64,000 nt of DNA from CALKWS01 sp051020515 (GTDB lineage Bacteria; Actinomycetota; Actinomycetes; Actinomycetales; Beutenbergiaceae): assembly GCF_051020515.1 (NCBI RefSeq), contig NZ_CP194857.1:1550001-1614000 (forward strand), in the 5' to 3' direction. The notes below the pieces were generated by a model. The model was not told the DNA's origin. It saw only the letters and a list, made by a program, of their open reading frames with translations, and ran no database searches. Position 1 is the stretch's first letter. Each line of letters starts with the position of its first letter. The translations under genes and the position numbers were made by a program. Shown piece by piece: positions 18,321-27,474 of the stretch.

Positions 18321-20000
18321 GTGAATACCCCGATCGATGTCACCACCACCGACGCCTGGCGTTCCCTGCGGGCCGACGCCGAGTCGTTCGAGCCGGACCT
18401 GCGCGGCTGGTTCGCCCGGGACCCCGGCCGCGCCGAACGGTACAGCCACACCGTGGGGGACCTCTACGTGGACCTGTCCAAGAACCTCATCACCGACGAG
18501 ACCCTCAGGCTGCTGACCAAGGTCGCCGAAGAGGTCGACCTGCCCGGGCGGATCGCCGCGATGTTCGCCGGGGAGCGCATCAACGCCACCGAGGACCGGG
18601 CAGTGCTGCACACCGCGCTGCGCCGGCCCAAGGATCGGAGTCCGGCGCTGGTCGTGGACGGCCAGGACGTCGACGCCGACGTGCACGAGGTGCTGGAGCG
18701 GATGTATACCTTCGCCGACCAGGTGCGCTCGGGGGCGTGGACCGGGCTGAGCGGCAAGCGCGTGCGCACCGTGGTCAACATCGGCATCGGCGGTTCCGAC
18801 CTGGGCCCGGTGATGGCCTACGAGGCGTTGCGGTCCTACGTGGCCGAGGACATCGAGGTGCGATTCATCTCCAACATCGACCCCGCAGACATCGCCGCCA
18901 CCCTGGCCGGCGTAGACCCCGAGACCACCCTGTTCATCGTGGCCTCCAAGACCTTCGGCACGATCGAGACCCTCACCAACGCCCGGATGGCCCGCACCTG
19001 GTTGTGGGAGCAACTTGCCCGGCGGGGGGTGATCGGGACCGAGCAGGCCGAGCGCACCAACGCCGTCGCCCGCCACTTCGTGGCGGTCTCCACCGCACTG
19101 GACAGGGTGGCCGACTTCGGCATCGACACCGACAACACGTTCGGCTTCTGGGACTGGGTGGGCGGGCGCTACTCGGTGCCCTCGGCCGTCGGGCTGTCGT
19201 TGGTGATCGCGATCGGACCGCAGCGGTTCACCGAGTTCCTCGGCGGCTTCCACGCCGTGGACGAGCACTTCCGCACCAGCGAGATTGCGCACAACGTGCC
19301 GGCCCTGATGGGGCTGCTGAACATCTGGTACGTCAACTTCCTGGGCGCGCACACCCACGCGGTGCTGCCCTATGCCCAGGACCTGCACCGCTTCCCGGCC
19401 TACCTGCAGCAACTGACGATGGAGTCCAACGGCAAGGGGGTGCGCTGGGACGGCTCACCCGTGCCCACCGACACCGGTGAGGTGTTCTGGGGTGAGCCGG
19501 GCACCAACGGCCAGCACGCCTTCTACCAACTCCTCCACCAGGGCACCCGGCTGATCCCCGCCGACTTCATCGCCGTGGCCAACCCCGCCGACCCCCGCAA
19601 GGACGGGCACGTGGACGTGCACAGCCTGTTCCTGGCCAACTTCTTCGCCCAGACCCGCGCGCTGGCGTTCGGCAAGACCGCCGATGAGGTGCGGGCCGAA
19701 GGCACCGACGAGGCGGTGGTGCCCGCCCGCACCTTCCCCGGCAACCGGCCCACCACCTCGATCATGGCTCCGGCGCTGAGCCCGTCGGTGCTGGGTCAGT
19801 TGATCGCACTGTACGAGCACATCACCTTCACTCAGGGCATCGTCTGGGGCATCGACTCCTTCGACCAGTGGGGGGTGGAGCTGGGCAAGGAACTGGCCAG
19901 CCAGATCGCCCCGGCGGTCACCGGGGATGAGGAGGCGCTCGCGGCCCAGGACGCCTCCACCCAGGCGCTGATCCGGTACTACCGGGACGCCAGGCACTGA
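18321..20000 (+). CDS. pgi: Glucose-6-phosphate isomerase
   Basis: This 559-residue enzyme interconverts glucose 6-phosphate and fructose 6-phosphate in glycolysis and gluconeogenesis. Signature 1 is the GGSDLGPVMAYEAL region, and the isomerase pattern DWVGGRYSVPSAVGL with the catalytic segment MESNGKGVRWDG is complete. Length is normal for the long form. The start is GTG at 18321 with GAAGGAG about ten bases upstream. The gene is intact, unlike many neighbours. It converges with the potassium channel gene (30-bp gap). With the dehydrogenase gene at 11.7 kb it covers both fates of glucose 6-phosphate. Confidence 0.97.
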   Translation: MNTPIDVTTTDAWRSLRADAESFEPDLRGWFARDPGRAERYSHTVGDLYVDLSKNLITDETLRLLTKVAEEVDLPGRIAAMFAGERINATEDRAVLHTALRRPKDRSPALVVDGQDVDADVHEVLERMYTFADQVRSGAWTGLSGKRVRTVVNIGIGGSDLGPVMAYEALRSYVAEDIEVRFISNIDPADIAATLAGVDPETTLFIVASKTFGTIETLTNARMARTWLWEQLARRGVIGTEQAERTNAVARHFVAVSTALDRVADFGIDTDNTFGFWDWVGGRYSVPSAVGLSLVIAIGPQRFTEFLGGFHAVDEHFRTSEIAHNVPALMGLLNIWYVNFLGAHTHAVLPYAQDLHRFPAYLQQLTMESNGKGVRWDGSPVPTDTGEVFWGEPGTNGQHAFYQLLHQGTRLIPADFIAVANPADPRKDGHVDVHSLFLANFFAQTRALAFGKTADEVRAEGTDEAVVPARTFPGNRPTTSIMAPALSPSVLGQLIALYEHITFTQGIVWGIDSFDQWGVELGKELASQIAPAVTGDEEALAAQDASTQALIRYYRDARH

Positions 20001-20030
20001 GCGGGGCGCAGCACCCTACGCCGGCGGGGG

Positions 20031-21713
20031 CTAGCCGGGGTACTTGGCGCGGAACCGCTCCTCGGCGTGCCGGTCGCCCAGGAGCAGCAACTGCTGCCCA
20101 TCGCCGGTCGGGATCCGTTCGGAGTCACGCAGCAGCGTCCCGTCCGCGTCGGTCACGGCGACGATCTGGCAGCCGGTCTGCTGAAACACCTCCGGGTTGC
20201 GCACCGGCAGCCGGGCCAGTGCCGCCGGGCGGGGAACGAGGAACAACTCGTTGCCCTCGGCGATGACCATCCGGTGCGGCAGCGTCGCGCGGTTCCACAG
20301 TTCAGTGGCACCGATCGTGGCGTAGGAGAGCACCCCGTCGGCCCCGGCCCGGTAGAGCGTGGCCACGTTGCGTTCGTGGGTAGCCCTCGAGACCACCTGG
20401 ACCTCATCGCGCAGCCGCCGGCAGTACAGGCTCAGGTAGACGTTCAGGTCGTCGTCGTGCGTTGTGACCAGAACCGCCGGTGCGGTGTCGAATCCGGCTG
20501 AGCGCAGCACCTCCAGGTCCGCGGCGTCACCCTCGACGACGCGGGTGACCGACCCGGCTCGATCGGGAACCTGCTCCACGATCGTGGACGGAACGCCGGT
20601 CTCGGTCAGGGCCTTGGCAGCCGCGCGGCCCACCCGCCCGCCGCCGATGATCAGCACCGGGTCATCGTGGTTCTGCGGGACCTGGAACCGCGCGTCGTAC
20701 TCCTTCACCTCGTCGGCCGTGCCCGCCAGCACCAGCACGGTGTCCGCGTCGATGCCAGGGTCCGGCTTCGTCGGCCGCAGCCTGCCCTTACGCATGACCG
20801 CAAGGATCCGGCAACTCACTTCCGCGCGGGCCTGTTCCAGCGTCATGCCCACCAACTCGGTGTGCCGGGCCGCCGCCTCAGCGATGACGGTCCGGCCGAA
20901 GGCCCCGATGTGGTGCGCACGCCCGGTCGTGCCGAGCACGCGGCCCGCCATCGCCCGGCCCAGTTGTGTGGCGAGCTCCAGGACGTGGTCGGCGCCGGCG
21001 AGTTCCAGGACGTCGACCGAGGCGGCCTTGTCCGCCGTCACCGCCACGATCACGTCCTTGGCGATCTGGCGCACGGTGAACACCACGTTCGTGGTGGTGG
21101 TGTCCGGCAGCATCGAGACCACCATCTTCGCCCGCTCCACACCCGCCTTGCGGTAGGTGTCGACCGAGTCCAACGGCCCCAGCACCACGATGTAGCCGCG
21201 GTCGTGCAGCAGCCCGGCCTGTTTGGGGTGATCCACCACCAGGACGCAGGGGACACGGGAGCGCTTGGCGCGCGCGACCAGCGTCTCGACGACGGTGTCC
21301 GCGCCCACGAGGATGAGATGGTTGCGGATCTGCGGCGGGGCGCGGCGCGGAGCCCGTGCCGCGTCACGCCGGTCCAGCCACGGGGTCAGGACGTGCTGGA
21401 TCACGAAGTACGGCAGCAGTGCCAGGATGAACACCGCTCCGCTGAGCAGCACCACCATCGAGAAGATCCGGCCGAGGTCGGACGTGAAGGTCACGTCCCC
21501 GTAGCCGAGCGTGGACATCGTGGTAAGGGTCCAGTAGATCGCGGTGGTCCAGGAGTGGGATTGGCCCTCGGTGGCCATCAGGACCTGGAACAGCACGCTG
21601 GACCCGCCCACCAGTGCCAGTCCGGTGAGTAGCAGGGCGGCGGCGAACTTGCGGCGTCGGCGGCGGGCGATCGCCCGAGCACGCTTGATGTCGGACCTGC
21701 CGTTGCCGTCCAT
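20031..21713 (-). CDS. Potassium channel family protein with two RCK (TrkA-like) domains
   Basis: This protein of 560 residues has a 2-TM ion-channel module followed by two TrkA-N type NAD-binding domains. TM1 spans roughly residues 23-45, the selectivity filter is TLGYGD at about 68-73 and TM2 follows to about 105. Two Rossmann folds are seen, starting RNHLILVGADTVVETL and DPVLIIGGGRVGRAAA. This layout resembles actinobacterial and archaeal MthK-like K+ channels gated by cytosolic ligands. The filter has L instead of the usual V or I of TVGYG. The ATG (complement 21711-21713) has GAAGGGA upstream. It faces pgi and backs onto the tRNA gene. Ligand unknown. Confidence 0.9.
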   Translation of the reverse strand: MDGNGRSDIKRARAIARRRRRKFAAALLLTGLALVGGSSVLFQVLMATEGQSHSWTTAIYWTLTTMSTLGYGDVTFTSDLGRIFSMVVLLSGAVFILALLPYFVIQHVLTPWLDRRDAARAPRRAPPQIRNHLILVGADTVVETLVARAKRSRVPCVLVVDHPKQAGLLHDRGYIVVLGPLDSVDTYRKAGVERAKMVVSMLPDTTTTNVVFTVRQIAKDVIVAVTADKAASVDVLELAGADHVLELATQLGRAMAGRVLGTTGRAHHIGAFGRTVIAEAAARHTELVGMTLEQARAEVSCRILAVMRKGRLRPTKPDPGIDADTVLVLAGTADEVKEYDARFQVPQNHDDPVLIIGGGRVGRAAAKALTETGVPSTIVEQVPDRAGSVTRVVEGDAADLEVLRSAGFDTAPAVLVTTHDDDLNVYLSLYCRRLRDEVQVVSRATHERNVATLYRAGADGVLSYATIGATELWNRATLPHRMVIAEGNELFLVPRPAALARLPVRNPEVFQQTGCQIVAVTDADGTLLRDSERIPTGDGQQLLLLGDRHAEERFRAKYPG

Positions 21714-21883
21714 TCCGGTCCCTTCAGGACGTCGGGATATCGTCGCCGACCAGACTTCCCGGCACACCGGTGATCGAGCGTAGAGCAGCCGGTCCCTGGT
21801 GACAACCGGATGCCCCGGCGAGGGGCACGGCGCCGGGTCGACGGCGGTCGGCCGTGCTGTGACGGCCGCGGCAGGATTGCAGG

Positions 21884-21889
21884 TATATT
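21884..21889 (+). promoter_or_regulatory. -10 box of the tRNA-Gly gene
   Basis: TATATT lies 30 bases before the mature tRNA, in an otherwise GC-rich gap. A clear TTGACA -35 is not seen; TGTGAC at 21859-21864 is a possible weak partner with a long 19-bp spacer. Confidence 0.4.
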
Positions 21890-21919
21890 GGATCCGGTCG
21901 CAGTCTCATCGCTGCGCTC

Positions 21920-21993
21920 GCGGGTGTAGTTCAATGGTAGAACTTCAGCTTCCCAAGCTGATAGCGCGGGTTCGATTCCCGTCACCCGCTCCA
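21920..21993 (+). tRNA. tRNA-Gly (CCC)
   Basis: The cloverleaf folds well. The acceptor stem GCGGGTG (21920-21926) pairs with CACCCGC (21983-21989), followed by discriminator T and an encoded CCA (21991-21993). The D arm contains AGTTCAATGGTAGA and the T arm GGGTTCGATTCCC. The anticodon loop TTCCCAA gives anticodon CCC, for glycine codon GGG. There is no intron. Confidence 0.97.
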
Positions 21994-22052
21994 GGTGGTC
22001 GCCAGGTCCTGGCTCGGCCGGTTCCCGGCCGCGCGCGGGCCGTCCGGAGCGG

Positions 22053-22058
22053 TACCGT
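22053..22058 (+). promoter_or_regulatory. -10 box of dcd (leaderless)
   Basis: TACCGT ends six bases before the GTG start of dcd at 22065, with no Shine-Dalgarno site between. Consistent with a leaderless mRNA. Confidence 0.5.
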
Positions 22059-22064
22059 GGCCCC

Positions 22065-22646
22065 GTGCTCCTCTCCGACCGTGATATCCGCGCCGAGCTC
22101 GACGCCGGCCGCCTCGGCCTGGACCCGTTCGAGGCCTCGATGGTCCAACCCTCCAGCGTCGACGTGCGCCTGGACCGGTTCTTCCGGTTGTTCGACAACC
22201 ACAAGTACCGGGTGATCGACCCCGCCGCCGATCAGCCCGACCTGACCCGGCTCCTGGAGGCCGAGCCGGATGAGCCGTTCGTGCTGCACCCGGGGGAGTT
22301 CGTGCTCGGTTCCACGTACGAACTGATCACCGTGCCCGATGACATCGCCGCCCGGTTGGAGGGCAAGTCAAGTCTGGGCCGGCTGGGCCTGCTCACCCAC
22401 TCCACCGCCGGCTTCATCGACCCGGGTTTCTCCGGCCACGTCACCCTGGAACTGTCCAACACCGCCACCCTGCCGATCCTGCTGTGGCCCGGGATGAAGA
22501 TCGGCCAGCTCTGCTACTTCCGCCTCTCCAGCCCGGCCGAGCATCCCTACGGCTCCGGCGCCCAGGGCTCGCGCTACCAGGACCAGCGGGGCCCGACGGC
22601 CTCGCGCTCCTACCTGAACTTCCACCGCACCCGGATCCAGCCGTGA
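22065..22646 (+). CDS. dcd: dCTP deaminase
   Basis: This 193-residue enzyme deaminates dCTP to dUTP and, in related actinobacteria, can go on to dUMP; it feeds thymidylate synthesis. Recognisable segments are MLLSDRDIRAEL, QPSSVDVRL, LEGKSSLGRLGLL with THSTAGFIDPGFSGHVTLE, and the C-terminal YQDQRGPTASRSYLNF. Whether this one is the bifunctional deaminase/dUTPase depends on active-site details I cannot confirm. The GTG start at 22065 is leaderless with a -10 box six bases upstream. The next gene's GTG overlaps its TGA. Confidence 0.96.
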   Translation: MLLSDRDIRAELDAGRLGLDPFEASMVQPSSVDVRLDRFFRLFDNHKYRVIDPAADQPDLTRLLEAEPDEPFVLHPGEFVLGSTYELITVPDDIAARLEGKSSLGRLGLLTHSTAGFIDPGFSGHVTLELSNTATLPILLWPGMKIGQLCYFRLSSPAEHPYGSGAQGSRYQDQRGPTASRSYLNFHRTRIQP

Positions 22647-23695
22647 GCATGTCCGCCCCCCAGCAGCACGGCGCCACCGGCCACGGCACCGACCGGGCCG
22701 CGCAGGATCCCGCCCGGGCTCACCTCGACCCCGATCTGGCCTGGGGCCATCACCTGCTCCTGGTCGGCCCCGGGATCGACCCGGGTGACGTGGAGGCTCT
22801 GGCGCTGAGCCGCTTCCCGGGCGCCTCCCGCCGCGACGAGCACACCATCGACCTGATCCCCGGCGCCTGGCTGACCGGCCCGTGGCTGCTGGACGACGAC
22901 TCTCGCGCCGCGCTGGACGTGCCGGAGGAAGCCCAGGAGGCCTACCTGGCCCGCGCCCCGGTGCTCCGCGCCGGACCGGTGCCGCAGGAGTTGCGCGGCC
23001 TGGGCGGTCTCCTGGACGCCTTCGCCGAGGGCACCCCGGAGGGGGACGAGGCCGATGTGGTCGAGTTTCTCTTCGCCGTCGCCCGCCGACTGGGTGGTGC
23101 GCTGCGCACCGGGGGCTCCGGCATGGTGCTGGTGCCCGATCCCGCCCCGTTCGTGGACCTGATCGTGCACAGCGCCGTCTGGCTGGAACCCGAGGCACTG
23201 CAGGTGGTGCTCGGTGAGGTGCTTCCGGGACTGGAGATCCTCACCAGCACCGGTTGGGCTCCTCTGCCGATGCCCCCCACCGCGCCGGAGGAGTTGAGCG
23301 AGGCCGAACGCGCCGAGCGGTCCGAACTGCACGCCCGCGCCGATGCCTTCGACGCCGCGGCCCTTGCCGCCGAGCAGGTGCACGAGAGTTACGGCGCCCT
23401 GTGGCACTTCGGGGACGACGGCGTGATCTCGGTGCAGGTCGAAGCCACCGACGTGGCGCCCCCGGTGCTGTCGGGGGTGGAGTGGGCCGGGCAGGGTCTG
23501 CTCAGTTACTACCTGCGTTGGTACCCGGTAGCGGTAGAGGCCGGCGAGGAGGAGCCGGCCGTCCCGGAGCAGGTACGCGCCCTGATCGAGGACAGCGCGG
23601 CGGCGTTGCTGGCCGCCGTGGGTGGGGTGGTGGCCGACGATGACGGTTTCCTGGTGGACCTGGGACTGGATGTGGACCCGAGCGAGAGCGACTGA
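22643..23695 (+). CDS. Uncharacterised protein downstream of dcd
   Basis: A soluble-looking acidic protein of 350 residues with no recognised domain. It is rich in Ala, Glu, Asp and Leu with no signal peptide or membrane helix. Conserved-looking blocks are WGHHLLLVGPGIDPGDVEAL near residue 30, VVEFLFAVARRLGGALRTGG mid-protein and WYPVAVEAGEEEPAVPEQ near the C-terminus. Candidate starts are GTG 22643, which overlaps the dcd stop (GTGA), and ATG 22649 just after. Overlap with dcd implies co-expression, but nothing in the sequence links it to nucleotide metabolism. Codon use matches the neighbours. Confidence 0.75.
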   Translation: MSMSAPQQHGATGHGTDRAAQDPARAHLDPDLAWGHHLLLVGPGIDPGDVEALALSRFPGASRRDEHTIDLIPGAWLTGPWLLDDDSRAALDVPEEAQEAYLARAPVLRAGPVPQELRGLGGLLDAFAEGTPEGDEADVVEFLFAVARRLGGALRTGGSGMVLVPDPAPFVDLIVHSAVWLEPEALQVVLGEVLPGLEILTSTGWAPLPMPPTAPEELSEAERAERSELHARADAFDAAALAAEQVHESYGALWHFGDDGVISVQVEATDVAPPVLSGVEWAGQGLLSYYLRWYPVAVEAGEEEPAVPEQVRALIEDSAAALLAAVGGVVADDDGFLVDLGLDVDPSESD

Positions 23696-23713
23696 GGGCG
23701 AACAGGGTGTGAG

Positions 23714-23739
23714 GCTGCCCACCGCGAGGGTGGGTCAGC
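23714..23739 (+). terminator. Hairpin after the dcd operon
   Basis: GCTGCCCACC (23714-23723) pairs with GGTGGG-T-CAGC (23729-23739) across GCGAG, with one bulged T. It is 18 bp past the stop codon and has no T-tract. A second small stem CCGGGA/TCCCGG at 23741-23757 follows. The rest of the 227-bp gap to mnhA probably carries its promoter, but I see no convincing boxes. Confidence 0.45.
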
Positions 23740-23922
23740 GCCGGGAACCGGTCCCGGATCCTGGGCCCGGGTCGGGGTACCGGCGCGCGTTGATAACATG
23801 ACCGACGGATCGCACCGCCCACATGCCCACATCTCCCCGGGGCGAAGACACGGCCATGCCCGGGGTTGATCGGTGCATGATGGGCACAACTTGACCACGC
23901 CCACCACCCCCGAGGAGCGGAC

Positions 23923-26908
23923 GTGCTGCAGCTGCTGGCGCTACACCTGGTAGCGGCTCTGGCTGCCCCCACGCTGATGCGTGTGTTCGGCCGGCGCGGC
24001 TTCATCGTGCTGGCACTGGTTCCCCTCTCGGTGGCGGTGTGGGCGCTGGCGCATACCCGCCAGATCATGGACGGCAGCCCTGTCCATGTCCAGGTCAATT
24101 GGATCCCCACGCTCGATGCCACGCTGGACTTCCGCGTCGACGGTCTCACCTGGCTGATGATGCTGCTGGTCGGCGGAATCGGGTCGATGGTGCTGTTCTA
24201 CTGCGCGTGGTACTTCGCCAGCGGCGCCAAGTACCTGAACCGGTTCGCCGCCACCTTCGTCGCCTTCGCCGGGTCCATGCTCGGTCTGGTCGCCACGGAC
24301 AACACGCTGGTGCTGTTCGTGTTCTGGGAACTGACCTCGATCACCTCCTACCTGCTGATCGGACACTACTTCGAGCGGAAGGGCTCGCGCCGTTCGGCGA
24401 TGGAAGCCCTGGTGGTGACCGTGAGCGGCGGCCTGGCGATGCTCGGTGGTGCCGTCATCCTGGGAGAGATGCCCGGCGGGTCCTATCGGTTCTCCGAACT
24501 GGTGGCCGCGCCCCCGGAGCACTCTGCGCTGCTGGCCGCCGCCCTGGTACTGGTGCTGTTGGGTGCGCTGAGCAAGTCCGCCCTGGTGCCGTTCCACTTC
24601 TGGCTGCCCGGTGCGATGGCCGCGCCCACGCCGGTCAGTGCCTACTTGCACGCCGCCGCCATGGTCAAGGCCGGTGTGTACCTGGTCGCTCGTCTCGCGC
24701 CCGGCTTCGCCGAGAACCCGGTGTGGTACTGGATGGTGCTGATCAGCGGCTCGGCCACGATGCTGCTGGGCGGATACCGGGCGATGCGCCAGCACGACCT
24801 GAAACTCCTGCTCGCCTTCGGCACCGTCTCCCAACTCGGCTTCCTCATCCTGCTCGTGGGCCAGCCCGACCGCGGTATCGCGCTGGCCGGTCTGGCCCTG
24901 CTCGGGGCGCACGCGATGTTCAAGGCGGCGCTCTTCCTCACCGTCGGCGTCATCGACGCCGCCGCCGGCACCCGGGACCTACGCGAACTGTCCGGTCTGG
25001 CCCGCAATCTCAAGGGCGCGTTCGTTCCCGGGCTGCTCGCGGTGATCTCCATGGTCGGGCTGCCGCCGGCGGCCGGTTACGTGGGCAAGGAAGCAGTCCT
25101 GGAGGCGCTCAACGACGGCGGAGAAGCGCGCCACTGGGTGCTGATGGTCGTGGTGGTGGTCGGTTCCGTTCTCACCTTCGCCTACGGTGTGCGGTTCCTC
25201 TGGGGCGCCTACGCCCGCAAGGCGGGAGTGCCCGAGACCCCGCTCGATCGCGAGCACGTCGGGCTGTTCATCTCCCCGAACCTGCTGGCCGCCGGCGGAC
25301 TGATCGCCGGATTGCTGCCCGCGCTGGGGGAGTACCTGCTCGCCCCCGTACGCCCTGAGTTACCCGGTGGGGCAGCCCGGGCACCTGACCCTGTGGGCCG
25401 GATTCGGTATCCCACTGGGACTGACGGGGCTCATCATCGTGTTCGGGTCGCTGCTCGCCCTGGGCCGCCCGATGGTGGAGCGGTTCCAGGAGGCGATCAG
25501 CCCGCCGGTCGATGCCGACCGTACCTACCGCGACTCGATGCGCTTGCTGGACCGGTTCTCGGCCTCGCTGACCTCCTACACCCAGAGCGGTGCACTGCCG
25601 GTCTACCTGGGCGTGATCCTGCTGGTCGGGATGGCGTTGGTGACCACGGCGATGTTCACCGGCGGGGTCACCCCGGGGGAGGTCAGGTTGTGGGACTCCC
25701 CGGTCTCCGGCGCGATCGCTGCGGTGATCGTGATCTCGGCGCTGCTGGTCACCCGCGCCCGGCGCCGGATCAAGGCCGTGGTGCTGATGGGGGTGGCCGG
25801 TTACGGTGTGGTGCTGCTCTTCGCCCTGCACGGCTCCCCGGACCTGGCGCTGACCCAGGCGCTGGTGGAGACCGTCACGATCGTGGTGTTCCTGCTCGTG
25901 CTGCGCCGTCTGCCGGCCTACTTCTCCAACCGGCCCCTCGTGGCCAGCCGATGGTGGCGAGCCGTTATCGCCATCGGTGCCGGTGTGCTGATGTCCATGC
26001 TCGCGCTGACCATCCCCGGCACCCGGATCCACGAGCAGATCTCCCAGGACCTCCTCACCGAGGGTTACCAGTTCGGTTGGGGCAGCAACATCGTCAACGT
26101 GACCCTGGTGGACATGCGCGCTTGGGACACCATGGGTGAGGTCGCGGTGCTGCTGGTCGCCGCCACCGGGGTGGCCTCCCTGGTGTTCCTGCGGCACCGG
26201 CAGCGCAGTGTGGAGCGCGTCAGCGACTACGACCCCGAGCGTCCCCGCACCTGGAGCAGGGGCCTGACCCCGGACCCGGCGATGCAACGACTGGGAGAAC
26301 CCGGCACACCGATCGCCGGCCGGCGGGGTCAGCCGTGGCTGCCCGGTGGTGTCACCCTGGCACCGTATCGACGCTCGGTGATGTTCGAAGTGATCACTCG
26401 GATGCTGTTCCACACCATGTTGGTGCTGTCGGTGTGGCTGCTGTTCGCGGGACACAACGCCCCGGGCGGCGGGTTCATCGCCGGGATGATCGCCGGGGTG
26501 GCGCTGATCGTGCGGTACCTGGCCGGGGGCCGCTACGAACTGGGTGAGGCGCTGCCGCTGCAGCCGGGTGGGCTGCTCGGCGGCGGGCTATTGGTGGCCA
26601 CCGGCACCGGCATCGCCCCGCTGTTCTTCGGCGGTCAGGCGCTGCAGTCCTTCCGGCTGGACCTCGACCTCGGCATCCTCGGCGAGATCCACCTGCTCAC
26701 CACCCTGGCGTTCGATATCGGGGTCTACCTGATCGTCATCGGACTCGTCCTGGACATCCTGCGGACCCTGGGTGCCGAAGTGGACCGTCAGGGTGAGGCC
26801 GAAGGGCGGGCCGCCCCCGACGTCGCGCACGACTCCCCCCGGTCTGCGGTCGGTGACGCCGACGTGCTGGACGACCTGAGAGCCGGCGTAGGGGGTGCGG
26901 GCGGATGA
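23923..26908 (+). CDS. mnhA: Na+/H+ antiporter subunit A with fused B domain (MnhA/MrpA), one frameshift
   Basis: This large subunit of the Mrp/Mnh cation-proton antiporter has about 995 residues. The first half is complex I ND5-like, with NTLVLFVFWELTSITSYLL, KSALVPFHFWLPGAMAAPTP and AAMVKAGVYL. The C-terminal quarter carries the MnhB domain, seen from ITRMLFHTMLVLSVW and GHNAPGGGFIAGM, so no separate mnhB exists. The start is GTG at 23923 after GGAG. An extra C in the run at 25343-25347 breaks the frame; removing it gives LLAPYALSYPVGQPGHLTLW. First gene of a seven-function operon that exports Na+ and takes in H+ for pH and salt tolerance; it sits in the membrane. Confidence 0.94.
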
Positions 26909-27474
26909 TCGAAGCGAGTCCGAGCCTGGCCCTGGTGATCGCGGTCGGCGTGCAGTTCGGTGCCGGGGTGTACCTGCTGCTCGAGCGGAGCCTGACCAGG
27001 GTGCTGGTCGGCATCTACCTCATCGGCAACGGAGTGAACCTGATGTTCTTGCTCGCCGGCGGTGCCGCCGCGAGCCCTCCGCTGCTCGGGTCCGGGCCAC
27101 AGGAGGAGATGGCCGATCCGCTGCCGCAGGCGATGGTGCTGACCGCGATCGTGATCAACCTGGGGCTGACCGCGTTCGTGCTGGCCATGGCCTATCGCAC
27201 GTGGCAGTTGCACGGCCACGACGAGGTGCAGGACGACCTGGAGGACCGCCGACTGGCTCAGCGCCTGGAACGCGGTGAACTGGACACCCGCGACGACGAC
27301 CTCGGGGTGAGCCTGGCTGTCGAGGCCGCCGAGGCCCGTGACGAGACCGAGGAACCGGGGATCGAGGAACAGCCGTCCCCGTCCACCCCGAACGTGAGCG
27401 CCGACGACTCGTCAGCCGAGGGCCCGGGTGGAGCAGTCCCCGGCGCCCCCGACTCGAAGGGGGGCGCCACATGA
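26905..27474 (+). CDS. mnhC: Na+/H+ antiporter subunit C (MnhC/MrpC)
   Basis: The NuoK-like subunit C of the antiporter. Three membrane helices lie in the first 110 residues (ALVIAVGVQFGAGVYLL, YLIGNGVNLMFLL and AMVLTAIVINLGLTAFVLAM). The protein is 189 residues, longer than the usual 110-130: an acidic, low-complexity tail of about 70 residues, rich in Asp, Glu, Pro and Ser, follows RTWQLHGHDEVQDDL. The ATG overlaps the mnhA stop (ATGA). The tail probably lies in the cytosol; its role is unknown. Confidence 0.93.
   Translation: MIEASPSLALVIAVGVQFGAGVYLLLERSLTRVLVGIYLIGNGVNLMFLLAGGAAASPPLLGSGPQEEMADPLPQAMVLTAIVINLGLTAFVLAMAYRTWQLHGHDEVQDDLEDRRLAQRLERGELDTRDDDLGVSLAVEAAEARDETEEPGIEEQPSPSTPNVSADDSSAEGPGGAVPGAPDSKGGAT

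Noticed and set aside
25343..25347. Programmed ribosomal frameshifting in mnhA
   Set aside because: It is one of about sixteen similar shifts with differing directions across unrelated genes; sequencing error explains all of them.
24039..25358. A 439-residue reading frame within mnhA in another frame
   Set aside because: Arg/Pro/Gly-rich shadow frame; the mnhA frame has clear membrane helices and motifs.
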